64,000 bases of DNA from contig NC_066549.1 of NCBI RefSeq assembly GCF_024679095.1, positions 8,706,714 through 8,770,713 of the forward strand. Reading direction: 5' to 3'. Numbering within the stretch: the stretch's first letter is position 1; the number at the start of each line of letters is the position of its first letter. Shown here piece after piece: positions 36,871-48,440 of this stretch. The notes beneath the pieces were generated by a model. It did no database searches. It saw nothing but the letters and a program-made list of their open reading frames with translations, and was not told where the DNA came from. The translations under genes and the position numbers were made by a program. This DNA is from Eriocheir sinensis (lineage: Eukaryota; Arthropoda; Malacostraca; Decapoda; Varunidae).

Positions 36871-38240
36871 CTTATACTAATGTTTCTATCAAGCGACCTT
36901 TCATCATGCCTGCCCCTGCACGTGCCAGACAACTGAACAGCGAGCAGGAAGGGAGGAGAAAAAGGTCAGGAGTAGCAAGGGTGGCCTGGGAACACTAACA
37001 CAAAAACTTAACACTGGCTCAACATTTGGATATTTTAAGCAAAACATTTTTTTTTCTGTCCGAGAATTAAACTTAATCTCCGTATTTTTTATTTGATTCT
37101 ACGACAGATTCTTTGATATCACTATTGAAAGCACAGAAATTAGTATTACAATTTCAATAGTCTACAAAAACACTTTTAAGATGGGGTAAATGTGATTATT
37201 CTTCCTAGTAATTTGTTCTTTGCCATTGTTACTGGAGAAACGACGTGTGGCTTACAGTTTTTTTTTTCTCTTTCAGCTCGTGTCTTCTTTACCGTAAAAA
37301 AGAAATATTATATGCTCAACGTACTAGAGTTTTGAAAGCGGCGAGCACTAGAGTATATCCATTTTAGCAGCCGTCAGTCACTCCTTTTCTATATCCTTCA
37401 GCCCAACATGGTAGACTCTCCCCTTCTCTTCACTCTCTTCCCGCCTCGCCGCTCTCGTGCACCCCTTGTCCTGCTTCCATGCGTTGAGGCTACTCCTTGC
37501 GTGACGAGCTTGGGGACCGGGAGGACGCGAGACACTATATTTCCGATTATCTACAAAATGATTACTTCTTTCTTGCCGGCGAACCCTGTGTTTACGCCGA
37601 GTCTTCCGCGATTACCGTCACCGTCTCTGGTATGTTGGATGACACTCTACATCTCCCTTAAATGCTGTAAAATTGTAAACCGATGTTCCTTGTGTCATGG
37701 CTACTTTGATGTCTTTTATGACTTTATCGGAAACTGCGGTAAATCTAAACTGGAAATTCGAAGTTAATATCCACTGTAATTAACCAGACTCAAAACTTTT
37801 CCTTTTTTTAATTTATTACTTAAAAAATCTGATTTCGTGAGTACCACCCCGTCCTTGCCAATCCATCGAGTTATTAATGGCTGGAGTTCTGACGAAATGA
37901 AAATGCAGAGCTAAAATAATGTTCCTTCCAGGGTTTTATATAATGGAGTTTTCAACTTTATAACTAAACCTTCGACATAGTATATTGTTATTCAGGTTTG
38001 TGTGTTGGGGTCCCGTGTCGCTGCAGGAACTCGTAAAATGGCAAATTTAACCGCCCGGATTTTGCAATAAGGAGAAAGTGCCAGGCCCAGCAACTCGACG
38101 CCCGGGTGGCTAAACGTCATTACGATCAGCCAATACACGCTCTTATAGACGCTCAGAGGACGGGGGAGAAGCGTAATACGAAAGGGTGGGTCAGAGCATC
38201 AGAGGCTAATTCAATCATGCTAAAACTCACATGTCCTTCC
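36871..38240. other. Unannotated stretch
   Basis: A 119-codon plus frame (37408-37767) has no recognisable domain. A decayed family L tail is possible near 37260-37300 but too weak to call. Confidence 0.45.
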
Positions 38241-38560
38241 TTACCTTTCTGATTAGTTGTTTGGTTGTAGCTGCCATGGGTAAAGGTGACTCCGATAGAG
38301 GTTTACATGCTTCTGGTCGGAACGTCGGATAAGACTGAGTAGTGTCGCATTAGCTTCGATGGTAGTAACGCCAACCGCGCCTACCGTGCCAAGAGGCGAT
38401 AGTTGGGGGGTAACATTAGGGGCTTAGCGGAGGTTCAGTCCCCCGTGTCCTGCCGTCGTGGAGTGACCCGGAGGCTATTTCATGGTAGTACCCTCGTGAC
38501 CCAGAAGGGATCGCCGCCACACCCATCTTCGGGACCTGAGGATGAAAACGCAAGGTAAGT
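38240..38560. other. GC-rich island of unknown nature, ending at a consensus-like splice donor
   Basis: This segment is clearly more GC- and CpG-rich than its flanks. It leads into an ATG at 38542 followed by CAAG|GTAAGT (38550-38559), a near-perfect donor-type string. It could be a LINE 5' UTR or a first exon. Neither is supported by homology. Confidence 0.3.
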
Positions 38561-38827
38561 CCAAAAAAGTTGACCAGTCTGACCCAAATTTTAATATACA
38601 ACGTGATATAATGCTCTTTAAACTATATTCAAAACAACAAACCTTAATAATGCTAACAGTGAAAGCAGAAGAACTATCACAGTCACTGCCGGCACGTGAC
38701 AGATATAACTCTAATAAAAGAGTTTCTCTGTGTGTAAAAACGAATAAAAAAAAAAACTATCTGAATGTTTTACGAGTGTGCGTGTGCTGTTCCGTTGCTT
38801 TGTGTTTCGTTGCATTGCATTGTGCTG

Positions 38828-38836
38828 TGTGTGCGT

Positions 38837-38904
<68 letters not shown>
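38828..38904. repeat. (GT)n microsatellite
   Basis: GTGC-type units grade into GT, with TATATG interruption. Confidence 0.95.
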
Positions 38905-39050
38905 CGATGGGTGATGCGAGTGTGCTGGAGCCGAAATATGTATGTATGTGTGCAAAGAAAGGCTTGTAAAACCCGTAGAGTAGCGAGGGATAGAAAAGGA
39001 TCAAGAGCCGACAGTTCCAAAGCCTTGTCCCGAGGGTGCGTACTTACTTC

Positions 39051-39052
<2 letters not shown>

Positions 39053-39109
<57 letters not shown>
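39053..39109. repeat. (CA)n microsatellite
   Basis: About 28 CA dinucleotides. Confidence 0.95.
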
Positions 39110-39111
<2 letters not shown>

Positions 39112-39799
39112 CAAAAAATCTAGCACAAAAAAATTCCACCATATCCAATAAGTTACATGACCAACTATATTCCTCAGACATCACAAAAATGCGCAATATC
39201 ACTCGAACCTACACTTTCCTTTTGGTCGTATCCCTGGAAATACCGATCAAACCGTCACGGAAAAGGCATCGAAATTGTATATACGTCAAGATCTATTCTC
39301 ATTCCCTGGGAGCAAGGTTTTCTTTAAAAGCTCATCCCCTTCCCTGGACACGCACGAGTAGACGACTATGTGGAGGACGAGGCAGTACAATCCCGAGAGA
39401 GGGGAAGGCGTGGGAGGCGTGGGTGGGTGGGGCAGGGAGGGCAGGACAAGGGCGGGGCGGTAAAAATACGAGGTGGCTATACTGTAGATCTTGCACTCTC
39501 CCCCTCCCTCTCCCTCTTCCCTCCCCTCCAGGCCTCGCTAAGATATCGACAATATACAACGTGTGCTAATCCGGAGAGCCTTCAGGGCGTTCGAGGAATG
39601 GGGATGATATACGTTATGTGACTTACGTATTCCGATGTTGAGTAATGATAACACAACCTTTTTTTTATTGCTTCAGGATTCTAACACGTCATAGATCCTT
39701 GTTTCCTTCTTTCATTTTGTCTGTTTTTGTCTTTTCTCTTCTCGTCTCTTTTCTTCACGCTTGTCCTAACGCTTCTCTTCACGTTCCACTCTCCAGGCC

Positions 39800-39802
<3 letters not shown>
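39110..39802. other. Unannotated stretch
   Basis: Contains a G-rich patch (39400-39465) with GGGGCGGGG-like strings. No gene supported. Confidence 0.45.
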
Positions 39803-39868
<66 letters not shown>

Positions 39869-40013
39869 CACTTTTCTCTCTCCCTGTCCACTTTTCTCTC
39901 TCCTTGCCCACTTTTCTTTCTCCTTGCCCACTTTTCTTTCTCCTTGCCCACTTTTCTCTTTCCTTGCCCACTTTTCTTTCTTTCTCTCTCTCTGCCCACT
40001 TTTCTCTCTGCTC
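39803..40013. repeat. (TC)n and 20-bp pyrimidine minisatellite
   Basis: (TC)n at 39803-39866 runs into seven to eight 20-bp units of type CTTGCCCACTTTTCTTTCTC. The following 240 bp remain pyrimidine-rich with a (CCTGT)n patch at 40263-40285. Confidence 0.85.
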
Positions 40014-40305
40014 ACTTTTTTCTTTCTCTCCATGCCGACTTTTCTCTACACCCTTCCCCTTTCTTTTCTCTTCTTTTTCCGTCCCTCTTCCCTTCTCTCT
40101 TTTCTTTACGTCCCTCTTCTCTCTTCTCTTCTCTCTTTTCTTTACGTCCCTCTTCTCTTCTCTCTTCTCTTCTTTTTCCGTCTCTTCTTGTTTTTATTTT
40201 ATTTCCCCGTCTCTTCCCTTCCTTTCCCTTCTTCTCCTGTCTCCTTTCGTCTCTTCTTATCATGTCCTGTCCTGTCCTGTCTTGTCACGCCTTGTCTTAC
40301 CCTCA

Positions 40306-40318
<13 letters not shown>

Positions 40319-40340
<22 letters not shown>

Positions 40341-40363
40341 CACACTCACCCCCCCCCCCCCCC
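40319..40363. repeat. (CA)n followed by a C15 run
   Basis: CA dinucleotides, an irregular CACTCA join, then about 15 consecutive C. Confidence 0.9.
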
Positions 40364-40531
40364 ACCTCCCTCACACACACACATTTAGAGTTGGAACACG
40401 CGGCCAAAAGTTTGAATAGAGTTCCCGACGTGGAGACTCGAGACCGCCGCGTATGAAAGTCGATATTGGATTTGCGCGAAGGACGAAAGCCTATGATCGA
40501 ATTCCTGCTGAGGTGTGTGTGAAATGGAGGA

Positions 40532-40737
40532 GATAATTATGTTTGTGGCCTATCAGTGTGGAAGGAGAGAGATAGGCGAGGAGAGAAGCGGAGAGATAGA
40601 CAGAAAGATAGATGGATAGTTAGAGAGAGAGACGGGAAAAGTTAGTAGATAGGAAGCAGTTTTATTAAAGAAGATTATGTTTGCGGACTATCAGTGTGGA
40701 AGGAGAGATACGAGAGGAGAGAAACGGATAGATAGAT

Positions 40738-40772
<35 letters not shown>

Positions 40773-40930
40773 TAGAGAGAGTGGAACGGAAACAGTTACT
40801 AGATAGGAAGCAGTTTAGAGATGATTATGTTTGCGGTCTATCAGTGTGCAAGGAGAGACAGGAGAGGAGAGAGGTGGAGAGACGGATAAAAATAGATAGA
40901 TAGAGAGAGTGAAATAATTAATTGATATGC
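40532..40930. repeat. ~140-bp tandem repeat, three units, with GATA arrays inside
   Basis: Units begin at about 40532, 40673 and 40823 with 'gattatgtttgcgg' and 'tatcagtgtggaaggagag'. They differ in length because each contains a GATA array of different size. The second unit has the longest (40738-40772). Confidence 0.85.
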
Positions 40931-41160
40931 AGCTGTGTGAACGAGGCAGACACATTTACCATCAATGAACTGGCGAATACTATTGTGCGGATTTTATTTG
41001 TATTACATGTCACGGCCACACCAAACTTATTTTAATTTGCTTTGATGTCGTTAGCGGGAATTTGTTCGGCTACACACAATCACGCGGCCCATAATGATAA
41101 CTTCCCGTGTCGTTTCGCTCTACAGGCCACAGACCGACGCGTGTGCCAGCCGCAGTGCAC

Positions 41161-41772
41161 GGATACTGATTTTGGACAGCGCCTGCAACCGTGGGGATAC
41201 TGATTTTGGACAGCGCCTGCAACCGTGGGGATACTGATTTTGGACAGCGCCTGCAACCGTGGGGATACTGATTTTGGACAGCGCCTGCAACCGTGGGGAT
41301 ACTGATTTTGGACAGCGCCTGCAACCGTGGGGACACTGATTTTGGACAGCGCCTGCAACCGTGGGGACACTGATTTTGGACAGCGCCTGCAACCGTGGGG
41401 ATACTGATTTTGGACAGCGCCTGCAACCGTGGGGATACTGATTTTGGACAGCGCCTGCAACCGTGGGGATACTGATTTTGGACAGCGCCTGCAACCGTGG
41501 GGATACTGATTTTGGACAGCGCCTGCAACCGTGGGGATACTGATTTTGGACAGCGCCTGCAACCGTGGGGATACTGATTTTGGACAGCGCCTGCAACCGT
41601 GGTGAGAATGATTTTGGACAGCGCCTGCAACCGTGGGGATACTGATTTTGGACAGCGCCTGCAACCGTGGGGATACTGATTTTGGACAGCGCCTGCAACC
41701 GTGGGGATACTGATTTTGGACAGCACCTGCAACCGTGGGGACATTGATTTTGGACAGCGCCTGCAACCGTGG
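41161..41772. repeat. 34-bp minisatellite, exactly 18 units
   Basis: Eighteen units of GGATACTGATTTTGGACAGC plus GCCTGCAACCGTGG fill 612 bp. Variation is minimal: GGACAC for GGATAC in two adjacent units, one TGAGAATGAT unit at 41603, one GCACCTGC and one GGACATTG. The near identity indicates recent expansion. All three minus frames are open across it, giving 224-304-codon frames that are repeat artefacts. The unit is unrelated to the 34-bp unit at 9087-9596. Confidence 0.97.
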
Positions 41773-42639
41773 AGAGGATGATATAGTTTTGGTTATTTTT
41801 ACTGTTATCATCAGTATTATGAGGCGAATCATGTTGAGAGGGAGGAATCCGGACATTATAAGCTACCTGTTCAGCATTCCCCAAACACCTGTGACGTAGG
41901 GAAAATAAATTAAAAGCGAAAACAATGAGAAAAGTGGAAAGAGAACGAGACAAAATACGTAGAAGATTATAGAAGATGATTAGAAGGCTTATTTGGTGAC
42001 ATGAGAGTAGAGATTGTGAGACGAAGCTTAACATGTCCTGGATAATAAGGTGTTCAGTTTTTTTTATTATCTATTTTTGATTATGAAATTTTTGAGATCT
42101 TCTGACTTTCACCTTCTTTCACCTTCCACCGTCCCCCGAAAAAATAAAACTGAAAGGTCTATATCGAATTACATAACGAACGAACTGGCTTTTTTTTTGG
42201 TGAAGCGTCAAAGGTACAAAGAGGTAAGGAGGAGCCGATATAAAAAAGTTGCCGTTATTATTATTTTCCTCCTCGTGTCAGCAGCAACAGATTCTTAACC
42301 TTATCAGTGTCTTTGTGATCCTCCTTCTCGCAGCCTTTGATCTCGCCTCGTACACAGCCTCCTTCCCTTTCTTTGATCGGCGAGAGGAAAGTTCGGGTAG
42401 GAACAAGACAGGGGCAGCAGCAGCACCGCCACCAAAGGAACTCCACGAAAAACGAAGAGATAAAAGCAGGTAAAAGCAAAATAAATAAAAAAGTCCATTA
42501 AGGAAAAGTTGGTTATATCCGTTTGAGGTGAATTACTTGATCAACCCAACTTTCCGTTTAAGTTTTGGGTACGGAACAAGCTCTCAATTTTCTTTTTTTA
42601 TGTTTATTTCTTATTGATAGTTTCCTCACACTTCCCTAC
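41773..42639. other. Unannotated stretch
   Basis: No supported gene. The 82-codon and 74-codon plus frames lack domains. Confidence 0.5.
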
Positions 42640-43430
42640 TTCCCTTTCTGAACGGGAATAAAAGATGAAAGAGGTAAAAAAAGGAGCCTAAAGATGGAAG
42701 AAAGGAATGGAAGAGGAAAGGAGGGAATAGATTGGAAAGAAAGAGGCGGGAGGAAAAAGTGGAGAGAGGAAAAAAGGAGGGAATGAAATGTAGTGTGCTG
42801 TGAGGGACGAAGACACGACACCGGGAGGAAAGAGACGAAGGAATAAAAGGAAGGGGTCAAGGAAGGGAGCAAGGAAGGATTGAAAAAGGAGAGCAAGAAA
42901 GGAAGGGAGGAGAATAGAGGAGAAGGAAGGTGAGAAGAAAGGAAGGGAAGGAGCAAGAAAGGAAGCAAGGAAGGAAGGAAAAAGGAATAGAAAGAAGGAA
43001 GGAGAGTAGGGGGGAAAGGAGGGTAAGAAGAAAGGAAGGAAGGAAGGAAGGAAAGTAGGAAGGAAAGTAGGAAGCAAGGATAGAAGGAAGGAAGGAAAGT
43101 AGGAAGCAAGGATAGAAGGAAGGAAAGTAGGAATCAAGGAAAGAAAGAAGTAAGGAAAAGGGAGGAAGAAAAGAATGAAGGAAAAATGGAAGAAAAGAGG
43201 GAAAAAGAAGTAAGGAAAGATTGAATAAAGGAAGAAAGAAAAATGAAGGAAGTAAGGATGAAATGAATGAATGAATGAAGGAGGGAAGGAAGGAAGGAAA
43301 AACGGAGACACAGACAGAGAAAAAGAGAAAGAGAGAGACGGACGGATAAGCAGGTAAACAGACAGACAGACACAAATAGAGACATACAGAAAGAGATAGA
43401 CAGACAAACAAACATACAGAAAGAGCAGGG
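42640..43430. repeat. Polypurine tract rich in GGAA
   Basis: The plus strand is overwhelmingly A+G for about 700 bp, dominated by GGAAG and GGAAA units. The clearest tandem part (AAGGAAGG) is at 42960-43150. Large minus frames rich in Phe/Leu/Pro/Ser reflect this bias. Confidence 0.85.
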
Positions 43431-43509
43431 GAGCTTATATCTGTCTCTTTGGGAGTCTGTGGTGAGCAAAAAGCCCTTCCCTTTATCCCACGGCACAGAG
43501 GAGGTGTGC

Positions 43510-44060
43510 CATACAAGTTACCACAGCTTACCTTCCTCATGTTTCCTCAGGTACCGATTTATAGATTAACTCGAGAGGGAGGGTGAACTGTTGAGTGCGA
43601 GAGGAAGGATGAACTGTTGAATATGAGAGGAAGGATGAATTGTTGTGTGCTAGAGGGAGGATGAACAGCTGGGTGAGAGAGGGAGGGTGAATCGTTGTGT
43701 GCGAGAGGAAGGATGAACTGTTGAATGTGAGAGGAAGGATGAATTGTTGTGTGCGAGAGGGAGGATGAACTGTTGAATATGAGAGGAAGGATGATTTGTT
43801 GTGTGCGAGAGGAAGGATGAACTGTTGAATGTGAGAGGAAGGATGATTTGTTGTGTGCGAGAGGAAGGATGAACAGCTGGGTGAGAAAAGGAGGGTGAAT
43901 TGTTGTGTGCGAGAGGAAGGATGAACTGTTGAATATGAGAGGAAGGATGATTTGTTGTGTGCTAGAGGGAGGATGAACAGCTGGGTGAGAGAGGGAGGCT
44001 GAATTGTTGAGTGCGAGAGGAAGGATAAACAGTTGGGTGGGTCTGTGTGCCGAGCATCCA
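43510..44060 (-). mobile_element. SINE family C copy interrupted by a minisatellite
   Basis: The stretch 43519-43560 ('agttaccacagcttacct', 'catgtttcctcaggtacc') matches the body of family C at 5340-5400 and 52326-52372. The next SINE segment, which elsewhere reads like GGAGGA..AGAGCTGGGTGAG (52391-52412), is here amplified into the 26-bp array 43573-44040. The tRNA-like head beyond 44041 is not clearly preserved. Confidence 0.55.
43573..44040. repeat. 26-bp minisatellite, exactly 18 units
   Basis: Eighteen 26-bp units fill 468 bp. Three main unit types alternate: endings TGTTGAATATGA/TGTTGAATGTGA, TTGTTGTGTGCGA and CAGCTGGGTGAGA. The shared start is GAGAGGAAGGATGAA. The alternation shows duplication of 52-78-bp blocks. 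Minus frames across it encode a 26-residue Ser/His/Leu repeat and are artefacts. Confidence 0.95.
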
Positions 44061-44678
44061 TGCAGGTATTTACAGAACCAGGCCTCGAGGAATCGTTGCT
44101 ATAGAGACACAAGCAGAGCAGAGGGATGCAAGAAATAGCGACAGCAATGAGGTAAGAGAACGATGCGAGAGGGAAAGAAAATGAGTCGACTGAATCATGA
44201 CATTAAAACGCATTATGGAAACGAGGCGACTTGGTAATCGAACAAAAATACGAAGTTGCCGCTCGTAATCGGATCCCAAACGCGTCCGTGGGAACTAATT
44301 ATTTGCGGGAGCCGGAACGAGAAGAGGAAGTAATTGATTACACCAGCGACGGCACAAACTTTTGCGGCAAGTTTAAATTGGAAGGAACAAATATAAATGG
44401 ATAAACAGAGAGGGATCAGAGAGGAGGAGGACGAGACGGAGGATTGCCAGAAGAAGGAGAAGGGGAAGGAGGAGGACAGGGAGGAGGAGGAGCAGAAAGG
44501 ACGACAATAACGACAACGACGACCACACACACACACACACACACATACACAGACAAAATACAAAGCTGGAGGGGAAGAGGAAAATTAGGACGAGGAAAAG
44601 GAAAATTGTCTGGAGGAGCGGTGGTAGCAATAGCGGCTTTCTTATGTTATCGTTAATGTTGTTGTTGCTATTGTGTTT
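44041..44678. other. Unannotated stretch
   Basis: G+A-rich patches at 44415-44500 and a (CA)n of about 13 units at 44522-44546. No gene supported. Confidence 0.5.
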
Positions 44679-44878
<200 letters not shown>

Positions 44879-45078
44879 GTATTATTACCTCCGCCAAAGA
44901 AGTCGGAAGGAAGTTGTATTTTCGGTCCGGTCAGTGTGTTTATTTATTTATTTGTTTGTTTGTTTGTTTGTTTGTTCGTGAGCAGTCTCCTGTGCACAAA
45001 TTTGCGGATATCTCAACCAATTTTTCAGGGAAGCTTCGTGTCCATCCAGAATAGAACCCATTAAAATTTTGATGTCAA

Positions 45079-45103
45079 AGGTCAAAGGTCAAGGTCAAGG
45101 TCG
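45079..45103 (+). promoter_or_regulatory. AGGTCA direct-repeat cluster (DR1 + DR0)
   Basis: Perfect AGGTCA at 45079-45084, 45086-45091 and 45092-45097, then AGGTCG at 45098. The first pair is a DR1 (RXR/HNF4-type). The third site is an extended TCAAGGTCA, the monomer site of ERR/FTZ-F1-type receptors. Function is not shown. Confidence 0.45.
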
Positions 45104-45204
45104 CACAAAACGTCAGATTGGCCATAACTTCGATTCTCGTCTTCGTAGGGACTTCAGACTTGGTTCATATTTTAGCTCATGGAAAGACGCACCTTGCATG
45201 GCCT

Positions 45205-45250
45205 TGACCTTGACCTTTGACCTTGACCTCGAAAAGTTCGCCCAAGGTCA
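45205..45250 (-). promoter_or_regulatory. Second AGGTCA cluster, minus strand
   Basis: TGACCT at 45205, 45211, 45218 and 45224 gives spacings of 0, 1 and 0. One plus-strand AGGTCA lies at 45245-45250. A third, similar cluster lies at 45323-45368 in the second 118-bp copy, with one half site changed to TGAACT. Confidence 0.45.
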
Positions 45251-45489
45251 AGGTTTCCAAAAAAATAGAATCTCATAAAATTTCGAAACAAATGCTTCCA
45301 TATGATGCACCTTGCATGGTCTTGACCTTGAACTTTGACCTTGACCTCGAAAAGTTTGCCCAAGGTCAAAGTTTTCGCTCCCCCCAAAAAGAAATTCATC
45401 AAATTTCGAAACAAATGCTTCCATATGATGCCCATACCAATTTTCAGGACGATCTTTGGCGGAGGTGTGCACTCTCCGTGTGCTATGCG

Positions 45490-45633
45490 TCTAGTTATTA
45501 TTATTATTATTAGTAGTAGTAGTAGTAACAGAAGTATAGCATTAATAGTTCCTCAGCACTATATATTGGAGCAGTGTTTATGAGAAGGAATGTGGAGGAT
45601 GATGATGATGATGAGGATACTGATGAGAATGAG

Positions 45634-45665
<32 letters not shown>
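45490..45665. repeat. (ATT)n(AGT)n and (GAT)n patches
   Basis: ATT/AGT triplets at 45495-45529 and GAT triplets at 45597-45665 with a gap between. Confidence 0.9.
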
Positions 45666-45904
45666 CAGGGGAGGAGAAGGAGGAGGAGGAAATATAAAAC
45701 ATTGGTCAATGGAAACACCACTTAAAACAGAAAGCCAGTAAGTTTATAACCAGTCTGCCTGCTGGATCGGTGTACTCACTCTGCAGACCATTAATTACAG
45801 CTAATATTTGGAAAGGATGGTGGAAATGCTCTCGTCCTCCTCGTACTTCCCTCCATCCCCAGCGACGAGGTACTCACGTCTTCCCTAAACTAGTCTCTTA
45901 CTGA

Positions 45905-46346
45905 GGAATCTACTTGGACACTTTTACCACGCTCAGAGTCACGAAGGTTAGAATTTGAAATATCAATGAACCTGGAATGAAGGAGGAAATGAAAAATAAG
46001 AGAATAAAATAGGCAATGGAATCTACTCGGGCATTTTTATCAAGCTCGAAGTCACGAAGGTTAGAATTTGAAATATCTATGAACCTGGAATGAAGGAGGA
46101 AATGAAAAATAAGAAAATAAAATAGGCAATGGAATCTGCTTGGACATTTTTATCACGCTCGAAGTCACGAAGGTTAGAATTTGAAATATCAATGAACCTG
46201 GAATAAAGGAGGAAATGAAAAATAAGAAAATAAAATAGGCAATGGAATCTACTCGGGCATTTTTATCACGCTCGAAGTCACGAAGGTTAGAATTTGAAAT
46301 ATCTAAGAACCTATAATAAAGAAGGGAATGAAAGATAAGATAAGAA
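45905..46346. repeat. 113-bp tandem repeat, about four units
   Basis: Units start at 45905, 46018, 46131 and 46244, each with 'gtcacgaaggttagaatttg' and 'aataaaataggcaatgg'. Differences per unit are few. The last unit is slightly shorter and more diverged. Confidence 0.92.
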
Positions 46347-48044
46347 CGGAAGTCACTTTAAAGAGAGGAAAGAGGAATCTAGGATATTAATATGTTTTTT
46401 TCCCTTAGAGATAGTTATTTAGTCCTTTTTTTTATATATATGTAACCCTTTAAGAGGAGCATTTTAAAGTAAAGACCAGAAGTGAAGGATGGAAATAAGG
46501 AAAAGTGTGCTGCGTAGCTTTTCTTAAAGAGTGAAATTAAAGAAGTTACTGTGGACTCTTGCGGTGAAGGAGTAAATAGAAAATAATGAGGTGTAATTTG
46601 ATCAAAGTCGAGCGCAGTGCAGTGAGGGCGGGAGGCGGTGAGGCGACAAGTTCCGAGAAGCGGCGGCGAGCATGAGAGAAAGGACGGCATGGAGGACTGT
46701 TGGCGAGTTCGGGGCTCACAGGAAGTTACGGCTTTATATTTACTTTGACTTTACTCGGATTTGATTAATATTACTGCACGTGGACAAATACGAGGTGCAT
46801 CATTAAGGGGCAACAGCAGATGGAAAGGAAGAAGAAATATATTTTTGAAATCTGTATTGAAAACTTAACACTGATATTGTGAAGTGGCTCGAAACAGTCA
46901 TGTACATGGACGGATACACAGAGACACGTGCGTAAGATCAAGGACACAGGGAAATAGTGATGCACAGAGGCGATCAGCCAGTCACCGAGCACGAGAAAGT
47001 GATAAAAATAAACATACTGTACATAGGTAGCTTGTAGAAAGGCATAGACAGACCGTCAATGAGATAAACAGACAGGCAGACCGTAAGGTAGAAACAAAGT
47101 AAAAAGGAGTGATTGCGTTCAGTTCTTTGGAATGTTCAGCATCATCAACTGAGACTAAGTACAAAATTCCTACGACAAATCTTAAAACTGGAATGATTAA
47201 AAATATTTGGCAAATTTGACCTCTTACTAAGGCATAAGGATGGGTTTTTAATGCATGTGGTTTAAAAAAAAAATATACCTCCTTTCACCTGACATCCATT
47301 TATAACTGAGGAACTGACTCAGTAAAATGAATCCCAGCTGAAAATGACGGTTCATGAAGTTGATGAGGATTTAAGAGACACAAAACTTTTATCAATGGTG
47401 AGCAAGTTAGTAGTCACCCCAGGTATTTCCTAAACAAACTTGCGTGTCACGATAACCAAAGAGAAGACAAATTTATACGAGGCAAGTGGCCAATTTCCGC
47501 CAGGACAGTATACGGCAAGTTTAGCTGACGAGGAGCAAGGGAGGGACAGAGTTATAGCCGCTGTACCAGACTGAAGATGTGAAGACGAAGAGAGGGCGGA
47601 GGAAAAGATGCATGCGGAACAAGGAAAAGGAGAGGAAACAAGAAGCGGAGAAGGAAGGAGGCGAAGGAATTCTAGAGGACGAACACAAATTTGTACAGAT
47701 GATAGGAAAGGGAAGAATTCAAACAAGAGGATGTGGAGGAGTTGGAGGAAGGGTACGAGGAGGACAAGTGGAAGAAGAGGAGATAGGAGAGGAAGGAATA
47801 GGAAGCCGAGGAGGAGGAGAGAATGGCCGAGGGACCTATTGTTTCTCCGAGGCGATCCAAATATTCTCGCAGCTGAGGATATTGTTGTGTGTTTGGTGCT
47901 GAGTGCGGGGAGTTTTTTTGTTCCATAGAAGCCCAATGTTTGTTGCCGGCGCCTTTAGCACGTGTTATTACCCTCGGCTTAAACCCCCTCACAGCTTTCC
48001 ACTTTCAAGTCTGCCTACACTAAAACGGAGAGAACTACACAACT
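46347..48044. other. Unannotated stretch
   Basis: No supported gene. Purine-rich plus strand at 47570-47830 gives open but featureless frames of about 105-168 codons. Confidence 0.5.
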
Positions 48045-48440
48045 CCAAGTCAAATATCTACGTCTATATCCATCTGTTTATCTGTCTATCTATCCAATTA
48101 GCTTTAGTTTTGTTTTACGCACTCAGTCAAATCATTCTTTCTTCCTTTCTTTCCGAGTCAAATATCTACGTCTATCTATCTGTTTATCTGTCTATCTATC
48201 CAATTAGCTTAAGTTTTGTTTGACGCACACAGTCAAATCTTTCTTTCTTCCTTTCTTTCCTCTTTCGTTTCTTCTTTCTTCCTTTTTTTTTCCTCTCCAA
48301 GTCAAATACCTACGTCTATCTATCTGTTTATCTGTCTATCTATCCAATTAGCTTAAGTTTTGTTTTACGCACTCAGTCAAATCTTTCTTTCTTCCTTTCT
48401 TTCCTCTTTCGTTTGTTCTTTCTTCCTTCCTCTGTTCTTT
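48045..48440. repeat. 108-144-bp tandem repeat, three units
   Basis: Units start near 48047, 48155 and 48299 with GTCAAATATCTACGTCTATC, contain a TCTA run, and end in a TTTC/TTCC pyrimidine tail of varying length. Confidence 0.9.

Larger units (their letters stand above)
44887..45466 (+). mobile_element. TIR element with nuclear-receptor half-site clusters
   Basis: A 580-bp element bounded by a perfect 14-bp inverted repeat, ACCTCCGCCAAAGA (44887-44900) and its complement (45453-45466). It contains a TTTG tetranucleotide run (44940-44977), two direct copies of a 118-bp segment (starting 45189 and 45307), and clusters of AGGTCA. No coding capacity is seen. I recognise CCTCCGCCAAGGAGG-type elements as widespread in marine invertebrate genomes. 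The transposon class is unclear. It sits between (TAG)n on the left and (ATT)n(AGT)n on the right, so it seems to have inserted into a trinucleotide array. Confidence 0.7.

Noticed and set aside
37255..37300. Decayed LINE family L tail
   Set aside because: Only a rough match to the poly(T), 'agctcgtgtcttctttaccg' and poly(A) order; too diverged to call.
41120..42034. 304-codon minus-strand frame
   Set aside because: Two overlapping frames of similar size exist on the same strand. Periodicity of 34 residues from a 34-bp unit shows it is a repeat artefact.
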